From Canna indica (lineage: Eukaryota; Streptophyta; Magnoliopsida; Zingiberales; Cannaceae), in NCBI GenBank assembly GCA_034359265.1, contig CP136890.1:40336501-40400500 (forward strand): a DNA stretch of 64,000 bases. The letters are read 5' to 3'. This document shows, in pieces, positions 47,231 to 57,837 of the stretch. The notes below the pieces were generated by a model. That model did no database searches and was not told where the DNA came from. It saw only the letters and a program-made list of their open reading frames with translations. Position 1 is the first letter of the stretch. Each line of letters begins with the position of its first letter. A program made the translations under genes and the position numbers.

Positions 47231-47539
47231 ATTGCGTCTGGTTTATGCATAATGGATGGCAATGGACCGTACCTGTATTGGCCCGGACCATCTTGAGCAG
47301 GCCTATTGCCCGGATCGTGCTAAGCATGACCCTGATTCCTGAAGGGGAGGCCTAGCACGACACGCGACCCACTCCTTCGGGCTTGGGGCGAGCTTAGATC
47401 GACCCAAATGAATGATCAACTCCTGTACTGGGCGCAGGCCGCACAACTATGCACCTTCCTAACAATATTGGGAAGGCACGCCATCCCAATGCAACGACGC
47501 ACCTTCCCAATGTTATTGGGAAGGCGCAGCTAACTAGGC

Positions 47540-48180
47540 CTACGCCAAAACATGATCAGGCTTGCGGGCGATGCCAGCATTAGCCTATCGTGCTCGGCAT
47601 TCGATCTTCCAATTGCAGGGTCATGCTTCACATGGTGTAATCATCAACAACAATCGGCTTGGGCCAAGTTCGAACACATCCTAATCAACAAGGAGTTATT
47701 CCATTGGGGCATGTACCGCTTCTGTTTCGAGAATTTCTAATTTCTAATTTCATGAGCCTAGCTTTGTGGACATAATCGTTGTGGCATTGATAGCTCACCC
47801 CATGTCTGAGGACACAATGCTCTCTCCACTGGATTGATGGTTAGCAAACAATAGAACCTTGACAAGATCACTACTAAAGTGGAGTAGGTGACTCAAATCC
47901 AACAGGAGAAGTCGCATTCAAAACATTAAGAGAGAAATCGATAAGCTGCTTGAGCCTGAGTCAGAGGACATCCTATAGGAGATAGACCTAGCGTTTATAA
48001 GTTTTAAGGCGGGAGCTGGAATACAACCTTAATGCTGAAAACATATACTGGTGGCAACATGCAAAAAAACATTGGCTGAAGGACGAGGACCGAAACACTA
48101 AATTCTTTCACTGGGTGGCCTTCGGTCAACATCAGAGGAACTAGGTACAGTTCATAAGCATAAATGGTTAGACCAGTGCA
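47540..48180 (+). mobile_element. LINE (L1-type) endonuclease-to-RT linker fragment
   Basis: The frame 47552-47740 reads SAFDLPIAGSCFTWCNHQQQ, then WAKFEHILINKELF, the end of the plant LINE endonuclease domain (usual form DLPLxGxxFTWxN...KLDRxLVN). Further on, with stops and shifts, 'LKDEDRNTKFFHWVAFGQHQ' (48070-48135) matches the conserved WLKEGDxNTKFFH linker before the reverse transcriptase. The reverse transcriptase itself is missing. Confidence 0.75.
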
Positions 48181-48590
48181 ACTAGGGGCGGAGCCAATGT
48201 AGTCTCATGGGGGGGCAATTGCCCCCTTTGAGAAGTGAGAAATAATACTATGTTTGCCCCTGATGACCGTACTAATATTTTAAGTGTTTCAATGTTCCAT
48301 GTTGATCTTCCATCACAGAAATTGAAACGTCTCAATAGAGAAGAAGAAGAAGAGGTTGACAACAATCTCACTAGAGCAATCGACATTTGACAGTGTCAAA
48401 GTCTAAAATTCTTACTCATGATTAGCTGCATCAGGACTCAGGAGATTTGATTGACAGTGTCAAAGTCTCAAAGACTAAGGTCTCGTTTGGTTGACATGGG
48501 AAGAAACTTTATGTAGAAAATTGTATCCTTCCAGATCTAAGGGCTCCAACCCCTGTATGAGTTAGGGGCATTTTATTCTTTTTCTTCGTG
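48180..48590. other. Repeat-derived DNA, possible MITE ends
   Basis: ACTAGGGGCGGAGCCAATG at 48180 has the look of a hAT-type terminus, and 'TTTGACAGTGTCAAAGTCT' occurs twice (48387 and 48452). No matched terminus was found. Confidence 0.3.
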
Positions 48591-48594
48591 CTTG

Positions 48595-49075
48595 ATTTTT
48601 TTTATGGTGGGGGTTGGTAGAACCGCTCACTAAGTTCTTTTGAACTCACCCGTTGTTTTTTTCTATTTTTTTTGCAGAGCTTGACCAGTGAGGTGGGCTA
48701 GTGCACTCGGTGCGGCTGGAGAGCAGAGGAGTCGCATTGATCTCATAGCAGTCCTAGTTAGAGATCGTAGTTGAGTCTTTGGTAGTTTGTCATGCAATTG
48801 TATTTTTGGTATTTGGAACTGTAGTCTCTTGGGAACATTTATGTCTTGTCTTCAGATTTCATTTGTTATGAACAAGTTGTTGAACTTTGAGTTATTTATT
48901 TTCACACTTTAAATACTTTGTTAAAAGACTTTACTCCTCAAAAGAAAATCTATTTTGTTTTCTCGTTCAAAATGAAAAATACTATTCTTTCGTTATTTTT
49001 ATTTACGAGTTGGCATGTGAACGGGTTAGGCTGTGGAGTATAGTCATGTGACCCTGAGTTGGGGCGTGACATTGT
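48595..49075 (+). mobile_element. Ty3/gypsy LTR 3' end
   Basis: It contains the 'ACCGCTCACTAAGTTC...' segment and ends GTTGGGGCGTGACA, the usual end of Tekay-like LTRs (TGTNACRCCC inverted ends). From about 48692 it matches 61050-61415 closely. The next five bases, TTGTA, begin a copia integrase sequence. Confidence 0.7.
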
Positions 49076-49189
49076 AAGGTTCTATTCTTCCACACAATCA
49101 CCACATTTTGTTGAGGGGTTCTAGGGGAAGAAAAAGTATGCTCAATACGTAATTCATCACAAATTTAGGAAAACTTTTCATTTTTAAAT

Positions 49190-49683
49190 GGGTAATTACC
49201 AAAATATATCATTAACTATGCATTTTTTCTCATTTGTGACTAATTTCAAAATGTTATCAAATTATATCCCGAACTTTGACATTTATCTCAATTGCATCTT
49301 CTTGTTAACTCTCTGTCAGCAGTCCCGTTAAGACGATGACGTGGCTTTATGACATAGATTAAAATAATATTTTTTTATTAAAAAATAACTCCAAGCCATG
49401 TTAAGGGTGAACATGGTATGATTTTAATATAAAATAAATAAAACATATTATTAAATATAAATTGGTGTGATTTTTTTTTTTTTATATTTTTAAATTTAAA
49501 AATATTATTTTAATCCACGTTAAAACGCCATATTATCGCATTAATAATACTGCCGGCGGAGAGTTGACGGGAGGATGTAATTGAAACAAATGTCAAATTT
49601 CGGGATACAATTTGGTAATATTTTGGAATTGACCACAAATGAAAAAAAGATGCATAGTTCATGATATATTTAGATAATTACCC
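49190..49683. mobile_element. Mutator-type MITE, 494 bp, TSD TTTTTAAAT
   Basis: The arms GGGTAATTACCAAAATATAT and, reversed, GGGTAATTATCTAAATATAT continue for more than 50 bp. The perfect 9-bp duplication TTTTTAAAT flanks it (49181-49189 and 49684-49692). It interrupts copia integrase. Confidence 0.9.
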
Positions 49684-50854
49684 TTTTTAAATTCTCCTCC
49701 ATTGTCATTTTTAATTTTCAAAATTGAAATTCATTTTTCATTTATAACTCTCCTAAGAAACTTTTTAAAGAAATCAAAAGTTTAATTTTTCTTAGCTAGG
49801 AAGAAAACCCATATAAATTTCGAGAAATCATCAATCAAAACATAGCAATATAATTTTTCCAACTAGACTTGCAACATCATAAGGACCAAAGAGATCAATG
49901 TGCATTACAAAGTTCTAGAATTCTAGATGTACTAACTTGATTAATGCTATGAAATGAGTACTTAACTTGTTTTCCATGTTAATAGGCATTACAAAGTTTG
50001 TCTTTTTCAAATTTTTTCTTATGTATTCCTTTAACTAAAGCCATTTTTGTTTTTTCTTGGATGAGGCTCATGTTAGCAAGTCCCAGCCTTCTATGTCACA
50101 ACCAAGAATCATTTTCTATGGCTGCTAAGCATCTAACATGAGGATTAGGCAAAATATTTAAAACTAGTGTGTAAATATTTTCTTGCCTATTTCCAATAAA
50201 CACAATATCATTAGATGGTACACTTCTAATGATACATTTAGATGCTTAAAAAATAACTACATAATCATTATCACATAGTTGAGATATACTAATCAAGTTA
50301 TGCTTTAACCCATCAACTAGTAAGATATTTTTTAATGTATGGGTAGGAAAGTATACCTATATCTCCAAATGTCACATGTCCACCATCCTTGCTTGATAGG
50401 GTTGCAAAAACATTGATATCACCGTCATGTATTTTTTGCAACCGCTATCCAAAATCCATGTGCTTCTACTTGCTTGAGAATGTTTCTCCATCTACAAAAG
50501 AAGAAGAGACAATTTTAGGTACCCAAATCTTCTTGGGTCCTTGAGTGTTAGTCATCTTGGGAACCCAAATCTTTTTTCCTTAATGTTATCTACTTCTTTT
50601 TTTAAGGCATTGCATGAAAGTAACAAGTTGTTATTATCAATTTCTAAAGATTTATTGTCCTTTTTAAATTCTTTAAATTTCTTTCTAATAGCATTTAATT
50701 CATCATGCATTTGATCAAATTCATTTTCTAGTTCTTCTTGCGTAAATGAAAGCTCGTCAAAAATAAATTTTATCTCATTGTCATTTGCTATGAGGCAAAG
50801 ATTTGCCTTCTCACTTTTGGAGTCTTCTTCACTTGACGAAGATTCGCTCTCATC

Positions 50855-51228
50855 TCAAGAAGCCACCATCTTCTTCTTCTTCTTCTTCTTCTTCTTCTTC
50901 TTCTTGTACTTATCTTTCTTGTGACGGTTGGAGGTAGAAGCCATCTTGAGAAGTGGGCAATCCTTCCTTAGGTGCCCGGTTTTGTTGCATTTGAAACATG
51001 TGTAGCCTCCTTTGCCTTTTCTCATACCGCCCCTCATGAAGTTCATGAACCTCTTTGCCATCATCGTCACTTCTTCAAAATCGTCCATCTCCTCCTCGGA
51101 TGATGGAGGTTCTTCAACCCGGTGTGATGCTTTTAATGCAATGGTCTGGCATTTGGGGGCATCTTTCTCCTTGTATTGTTTCATATGGGTGTCAAATGTC
51201 ATGAGAGACCCAATGAGCTCGATGAGCC
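50855..51228 (-). pseudogene. Copia gag C-terminal part, copy A
   Basis: From about 51228 the frame reads ELIGSLMTFDTHMKQYKEKD, then a Glu-rich stretch, FMNFMRGGMRKGKGG and the knuckle CFKCNKTGHLRKDC, ending in a run of Lys (TTC repeat) at 50870-50905. Upstream of 51228 the frame continues into unrelated GC-rich gypsy sequence (RERERR...), so the reading-frame start there is not real. Confidence 0.8.
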
Positions 51229-51662
51229 GAGTAGAAGAGAGGAGCTGCACCAGTTGAGTAGAAGAGAGGACCCACGCCAGCCGAGAAGAAGAGAGGAGCC
51301 GCCCAGCCAAGCTGAGCCCCCCCCTCTCTTGGAGCCGCAACCTCCAAGGAAGCCGAGTCGACCCTCTCCTCTCCCTCTCTCTCTCCCCCCCCCCCCTCTC
51401 TTGAAGCCAAGCCGCCGGCTTGGATTTGAGCCTCCCCCCCTTTTCCTTTGTTCTTGGAGCCGAGTGCTTGTGGCCGGATCCGGAGGCCGCCAATCGAGGG
51501 TTTTTTGATTTTTCCTCTTCCTAAATCATGTGAGTGGATCTTCCCTCCCCCTTTTCTTGGATTTCTTGTGTTCTTGAGCCGTTCTTGAAATTGAGGTATT
51601 TTTGTGAGTTTTTTTTTCCGTCGACTCTTGAGTTCTTGTCGTTTTCTTTTGTTGCCATGGAA
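51229..51662 (+). mobile_element. Gypsy LTR leader fragment, left part (continues at 59629)
   Basis: A GC- and CT-rich leader with a donor-like GTGAGTGGAT at 51530, also present in the gypsy LTR at 4211. The gag-only retrotransposon at 51668 splits it from its continuation at 59629-61415. The junction with copia gag at 51228/51229 is abrupt. Confidence 0.55.
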
Positions 51663-51667
51663 GAGGA

Positions 51668-53509
51668 TGTTGGCTTAAGGTTTTCAACCTTGGTCTTAAT
51701 CTCGGTTTTGATGATAACAAACATGGAACTAATATTTTATTGAGAAATCTTTCAGGTTCCAAGTCGGTTAGCGCACGACATCCTCGATCAGAAATATCGA
51801 AGAAATCGGGAAATCAAATGGACATTGGTCGACGCGCTCGGATTCATCGGGAAGATAGAGTCTAGGTTTAGGGTGTCTAGTTTATGTTGTAAATCCTCAT
51901 GATGATCCATAAGAACCCAAAAACCATCCCCGAATCCCAAAACATGAAAACTCGGAAACCGCCTTGAAACTCACTAAGCCTAGGGCGATTTTCCTGACAT
52001 GAAAATACCTCTTTGGAGGGCTATATGACTTAGATATTTTCCTGACACAAAAAATGGCGGTGATTGTTCCTTGGGTAGAAATTAGATAACGAGATATTTT
52101 TAAGGATTTTTCGAAAGCCTTTAGCCTACCCATTCTTGACTCGAAGGATTAGAAAATTTCAATTTTCCGAAAATTTGTACTCGACCCCAAAAACTAGATT
52201 TTGATTCATAATAATTTTGATTTTTTAGATATTTTTATTGAATCCAAATGGGGGGTAATTCTTATATAACAATTATGTTTTAAAGTTATTAACTTATGTT
52301 ATATAAGTAGACTTAGAGAAGACGAAACCAGAAAACGAACAAGCAAAGCCCAACCAAACTGCCCTGCCCAGGTTCAGTCGACAGAATGATGTTAAAAATT
52401 GGTAGTAGCCAATTCGGTCTACCGGTCGGTCGACCGAAGATGGTTAAAAATTGACAGTGGCTATTTCGATCGACCGAGCGATCGACCGAACGAGGCCAAA
52501 AATTGGCAGTGTCTGCTTCGGTCGATTGAGCGATCGACCGGATAGTAGAGGAGCTAAAATGTGACTCATTCGGTCGACCCTCCAGTCGACCGAATAGAGC
52601 GGCAGAAGCGCATAATGCCAACGGTCATTGGGCGGTCGATCCATCGATCGACCGACGATCGATCGGCAATCGACCGAATGGCGAAAAATGACTAGATTTG
52701 TTGCTGTTGAGCGCTGCTTCACACGAGCTTTTTTCTTGGCTCTATAAATACCTAAGCCTAATCCTTCCTTTGATACTTTTGATCACTCCTATACTTCATT
52801 GAGCCATCCTTAATCAATTCCAAGCTTTCATTGAGCCATTATTTGGAGAAATCCTAGTTTGATCTCTCATTCCTTGATATAGCCTTCATAGCTTCATCGA
52901 TTCATCACCTTGAGGTATCAAGAGGACTAGGGAGTTTGTTATGGAGCTAAGTATCTTATTGTACTATTTATTGCTCCATTTAGTGTTGTATTTTCTTATT
53001 TATTTCTTTGTATTTGAGTTAGAGAAAAACCTAGAGTGTGGGTCTTGAAATTGGGTGGTAACCTTGGTTTTTAAAGTTTAAATCCACCGGTGTAAATATA
53101 GTTTGCTAGGATTAGTTCTTGTTGTCCTTAGGTTTGAGGTGGGAGTGTGCTCTTGGTAGGAAGGCAAAGACTTCAAGGTGTGGAAGTGCCTTCGGTGTGA
53201 GAGCGGAGACTCTCCGGTGGAAACGTCCTCGTTGTAAAGGAAACAAGATAATCGAGTAAAACTAGTTTGGAAATCCTAAGCGGGGTGCTTAGATAGTGGA
53301 GTAGGCATTGGGGCCGAACCACTATAAATAATTGTGTTTGCATTGATTCTACTTGTGTTTATTTCATTATCGCATTTACTTTGCTTTCGCTTGCTACTCA
53401 ACTTGTAATTTGCCTAATTAACCAAAGAAATGATTAAAACCGGATTTAGGTTAATTAATTAGTAAACACACTATTCACCCCCCGTCTAGTGTGGTCATTT
53501 CACTCAACA
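51668..53509 (+). repeat. 5' LTR, 1842 bp
   Basis: TGTTGGCTTAAGG...CACTCAACA with short inverted ends TGTTG/CAACA. It carries the palindrome cluster (52375-52680) and TATAAATA at 52743-52750. Confidence 0.95.
52375..52680 (+). promoter_or_regulatory. GTCGACCG/TCGATCGA palindrome cluster upstream of the LTR TATA box
   Basis: Repeated GGTCGACCGA, CGATCGACCG and CCATCGATCG words end about 60 bp before TATAAATA (52743-52750). The 3' LTR has the same layout (58518-58800; TATAAATA at 58858-58865). Confidence 0.55.
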
Positions 53510-53511
53510 AT

Positions 53512-53523
53512 TGGTATCAAAGC
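53512..53523 (+). other. Primer-binding site (tRNA-Met type)
   Basis: TGGTATCAAAGC, two bases after the LTR end. It has one change from the usual TGGTATCAGAGC. Confidence 0.9.
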
Positions 53524-53577
53524 GGGTCGTAGATTGAGATTTCACCATCTCCTCTACATCGTCTCTTGATCCAAAAA

Positions 53578-55468
53578 ATGGCACTAGAGTGTTTAGCGTC
53601 TTTACCTCCTAGGTTCGATGCGTCGAACTTTGGTCTTTGGAAATATAGGATGTACACATTTTTAAAGACTAATAGTTTATTTGGTACACCGTATAGTAGT
53701 AGCCTATATAGTACTAGTCTGTATTGTACTATTATTATACAGTGTTTGGTGCACACATGTACTAGCTTGTATAGTACTAGTATGTATTGACTAACCTGTA
53801 TAATATAATATAATGTAATATATATATATATATATATTATATAATATATATAATATATATAATATATATAATATTATATTATATTATGTAATATAGTATA
53901 ATATAATATATAATAATATACACTATAATATTATATAATGTATTTTATTATTAAAAATATTTCATAAATTAAAATTATTTTTATAATATATTTTTTAATA
54001 TTTTTAAATTTTTGATCGGAGGTAAAATGAGTATCCAAAATATTGAAAATTCTAGTGCAGGCTAATGAAGAGCTTTGAGAGTGTATTACTAATACACCTT
54101 ATGACAGCTTTTGGGTTACTATTTTTAGTGCAGGTATTATGTAATACCCTTCCCAAACACTGTATAGTATTATCCTAATACTATACAGGATGCTTATACA
54201 GGGTACCAAACATGCCCTAAAAGTTTTGATGTCCTTAACATGTTAAGACTAGAATTCATTGAGCCTAAGGTTGACATGCATGCTTGGAGTGAATTAGATA
54301 AGAAAATGTTTAAGTATAATGGAGATGCCATGAATTGTATTCTTTGCACCTTACCAAATGACATTCTTGAAAAAGTCATCATTGCTCTACGGCTTTTGAT
54401 TTATGGGCTAGTTTGAATATTTTATACGATCATGCTAAGACCGAAGAAATTGGTACATTTAATAAAGGTAGTGATGACAATGGTCATTCACCTACCCCTA
54501 ATCTTGGTTTTGATGCCCATAGCTCTTCTAGTCAAAGAAGCAACTCCAAGAGCCGAAAAAGAAAGGTAATTTGCCATGCTTGCAAAAATAAGGGGCATGT
54601 GAAGAAAAATTGCCCAAGCATGAAGAACAGAGCAAGGAAGAGGTCAAGTGCTTCCACCTCCACCTCTCACTCACTCGAAGCACCCTCTAGCTATGACTAT
54701 GAAGCCACATCTAAAGTTAGCCTCATGAATGCTATTGATGAGGTACACTCTTCTTCACCTAGTCATGCTAATGAAAATGATGATGCTAGCTCTACTAGTT
54801 CTCATAACATGTCATATGATGAGTTAGTAGATGAGTGTAGGAAAATGTATGCATTGCTTGTTAGAAAAGATAAGGAAAATAAAATGTTGAAAAAGGAAAA
54901 TGTGATGCTTAATTCTCAATTGCATGAATCCAAACTAGAAAATGAAAAATTGAAATCTAGGTTATTTGATTCATGCCATGATAATGTAGAACTTGAGCTT
55001 AAGGATTTGAAGCTTAAAAATTACAATTTAGAAAATGAGAATTGCCTGTTAAAATCTCAATTACATGCATTGCATAAATCTATGAATGAGTTGAAAAATA
55101 AGATGTTGATTTTAAGTAGGAAAGTTAATGCTTCTTCTTTCAATTCTAAAAATCAAAATGTCTCATTTAGGAAACCTCAAAAGAAGAATGTTACCCTTAA
55201 GAATGCTCATGCCCATCATCCTTCTTATGTCAAGCATTCTAACATTAAATCTCATGTCCATGTTAAAAATGAAAAGAAAAAGTTTCATGAACATTATTTT
55301 TGTTGTGGTGTATATAGTCATGCTATCCATGATTGTTCATTGAAGAGAAATCCAAGTGTGGCTAGAACACTTTGGATTCCTAGGCCAACTAACCCCCAAG
55401 GACCCAAAGCCATTTGGGTACCAAAGATTTCATGTTCTTTTATAGGGGGAGCAACCACACAAGGATGA
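53578..55468 (+). pseudogene. Retrotransposon gag, interrupted by a MITE and a frameshift
   Basis: ATG 53578 starts MALECLASLPPRFDASNFGL, homologous to the gag at 2056. An insertion (53672-54219) follows MYTFLKT. The frame resumes as LNMLRLEFIEPKVDMHAW, and a one-base loss near 54384 shifts it. From 54413 the frame is open for 351 codons: CCHC knuckle CHACKNKGHVKKNC, a coiled coil rich in Lys/Glu/Asn, and a second knuckle (FCCGVYSHAIHDC) whose first Cys is Tyr. It ends in WVPKISCSFIGGATTQG. Both the MITE and the shift prevent a complete product. Confidence 0.88.
53672..54219. mobile_element. MITE-like insertion in gag, about 548 bp
   Basis: The ends ATTTGGTACACCGTATA and, reversed, GTTTGGTACCCTGTATA are inverted repeats. 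The interior is extremely AT-rich with TA/ATATAA runs (53816-53950). Comparison with the gag at 1775-2056 shows foreign DNA here. The left end has decayed, and I could not settle the target duplication. Confidence 0.8.
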
Positions 55469-55479
55469 GTTGATGATGG

Positions 55480-57837
55480 TTGATGGGAGTTGCATGAGGA
55501 CTTAGAGCTTCACCAAATCCAAGTTGCAACTTCACATCTTTTGGATGCCTTCGGTATGAAGAATCAGCATCTAGTTAATTTGGTATCATCTCCTTGTTTC
55601 GTCTAGTCTGAAAATTGGAGTTTATGATACATGAATGATTTTGGTTAATTCTTACCACTCTTGATTTGTTTTATGTAATGATTTTTTATTTTTTATTTTT
55701 GGTCTTTTCGGAGACCTATGTGGCTTGTAATAGGCCTAAGCAACCTTGCGGTTCTAAATCATAGGCTCATTGTGGCCTTTCGGTTTTCAACCAATAGAAA
55801 GGGTTGGAGATCATGTTTTCATATTTATTATTCTTGTGATATCTTATAATGATACTTGATGCTTTTCTTTGCCTTTTGGTTTGGTTAGCTTGCTAAGTAG
55901 CTATATTTTCTCTAAAAAATTAGTGTAGCTTACTTGCAAGTTATGAGTATTTTAAAAAGGGTAAGTTTGGCAAATCATCATGAACAAGGTATAACTTTGA
56001 TTAATTCAAAATCTTAGTATTATACCTAAATGTTTAAGCTTAAATTATGTCTCTCATGATTAGAATTGCATGTTAAATCCTTAAATTCTCATGAGTATGT
56101 AGAATTTTAGCACTTAGGCAAATTTCATTAAATGAAACTTGGTCTAGGTTGATACTAGAGATCTTCTTTTATGTCCAAACTAGTTAAACATGCTTAAAGA
56201 TCTTATTCTTCAAATATTTCATATCTTAAAATCTCTTTGATTCATTTTAATATCATGATAACTTCTTTAAAATGAATCTATACTATCTAGCATAGGTTAA
56301 GATTTTTAAATGAAACTTTGCATTAAATCTTTGCTATTTAGTAAGTTAGCTTGCTAGCTGGTATATTATTTCATTATGATACTAATGAAGTCTACTTGCA
56401 AGTTGAGAAAGTGGTAAATTTGGAATGCTAAAGGAAAATAGAAAGAAAGTGAAAATTTTGGAATTTTTCAAGAAATGAGGTATGAGTTTCATTTTGGCAA
56501 AATTCTTGCATAACACATCTATTTTCTTGGTAAAATGACTTCTCTATGCTCATGAATGATTTTGCATGATAATTGATTGAAATCTCATGAGTAGATAAAA
56601 TTTTGATACTTGAGCAATTTCATGAAACCTTGTTTGAATGAAATGAGCTCTAGGTAGAATTTCATCTTAGAGACTTCATTTTAAGTTGAAACTTGATAAA
56701 CATGTTTGAGCTTACTCATGATTTACATCCATGTGGTTAAAATTGAAAAATCATATGTAAATGGATAAAATGAAAATTAGCTCACCTTAGGAGACTCAAA
56801 ATTAAAAAAATTTGACCTAAATCAACAATTTGACTTAGAATTTTCTTTTTGAGCTCAAACTTCACAAACATATTTAGATTTACTCATGTTAGGTGTTCAT
56901 GTGTCTATGTTAGAAAAACCATGAGTATAGGTTAAAGATTGATACTTAGCAATTTCATGATACAATGCTTGTTTTATAATGAAATCTTGCAAAGGTAAAA
57001 TTTTGACCAAATAACATTATTTTTATTTCAAACTTTATAAGCATGCTTTAAATGATTATATCTTGTTATTTGGAAAGTTTGAATGAAAACTAAAAATATT
57101 TGAAAAAATCCAGTTATTTACGAAAATACCACTAGAACTCAATGAATTTTAGAAAAATGCATAAAAATGAATTTTTGTTGATTCTTGAATCTGCATCTTT
57201 CTTGAAAAATCTAGTTTGTGGAATAAAAATTTCAAAAATCTTGAGTATGAATGTGATTTGATTTGGATTTTGAAACTTTAAAGTATCGTTCTTCCCAAAT
57301 GCTCATTTCTCGATACTTTGAATTTTTGCGAAATCTTTGAATGAGACTTCAAGTATGATGTTAAATTCATGCTTTTGGTATCGTTCTCATTTTGACTCGT
57401 GAAAAAAAAAAATCATTTCTAAAATGGTTTTTGATATGTTGACCGATACATAAAAATATCATTACTTGAGCTTGATACATTATTTCTAGTTTTAGATTAT
57501 GGTTAGCATTCTATGATTTCATGTATTGATTAGTCTCACTTGTATATTTGTTTTTCATCCATTTGTTTGAGATTTTCATGTTTCATGAAAAATATTTTTG
57601 GAGTCTCAACTTTGACTATAGGTTGACTTTTCTTGCTCTTTTTGATTGATGTCAAAAGGGGGAGAAAAATATAAGTAAATGGGAAGAAAATATAGGAAAA
57701 CCATGCATATAGATAGGTGGAGTTTATTTCCATACATATGCATGTTGATAGGGGGAGAAATCTCTTAGTTGATATCTTTTGTGCTTTAATATATATATTT
57801 TATTAAGGATGTTTGTCATCATAAAAAAGGGGAACAT
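55480..57837 (+). other. Non-coding interior of the gag-only retrotransposon
   Basis: About 2.4 kb with no pol domain in any frame. Repeated phrases such as 'TTGCTAAGTAGC', 'CTTACTTGCAAGTT' and 'GAAACTTG...' recur at about 450-bp spacing (55885, 56345, 56930), which suggests old internal duplication. The 55480-55950 part matches 1-560 reversed. Several AGGGGGAGA purine tracts occur near 57655, 57750 and 57825. Confidence 0.7.

Larger units (their letters stand above)
49076..51228 (-). mobile_element. SIRE-like copia fragment, copy A (gag to integrase)
   Basis: On the minus strand from 51228: gag with CCHC knuckle CFKCNKTGHLRKDC (near 50985), a Lys run, then a gag/protease region that has lost about 340 bp relative to copy B. 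This removes the second knuckle. Integrase pieces follow, with 'IEHTFSSPRTPQQN' near 49130. A MITE sits at 49190-49683. It matches copy B (61416-64000) in order and orientation. Confidence 0.8.

Noticed and set aside
50855..51493. A 212-aa frame treated as one gag protein
   Set aside because: Only the part from about 51228 downward matches copy B gag. The N-terminal RERERR part is gypsy leader sequence.
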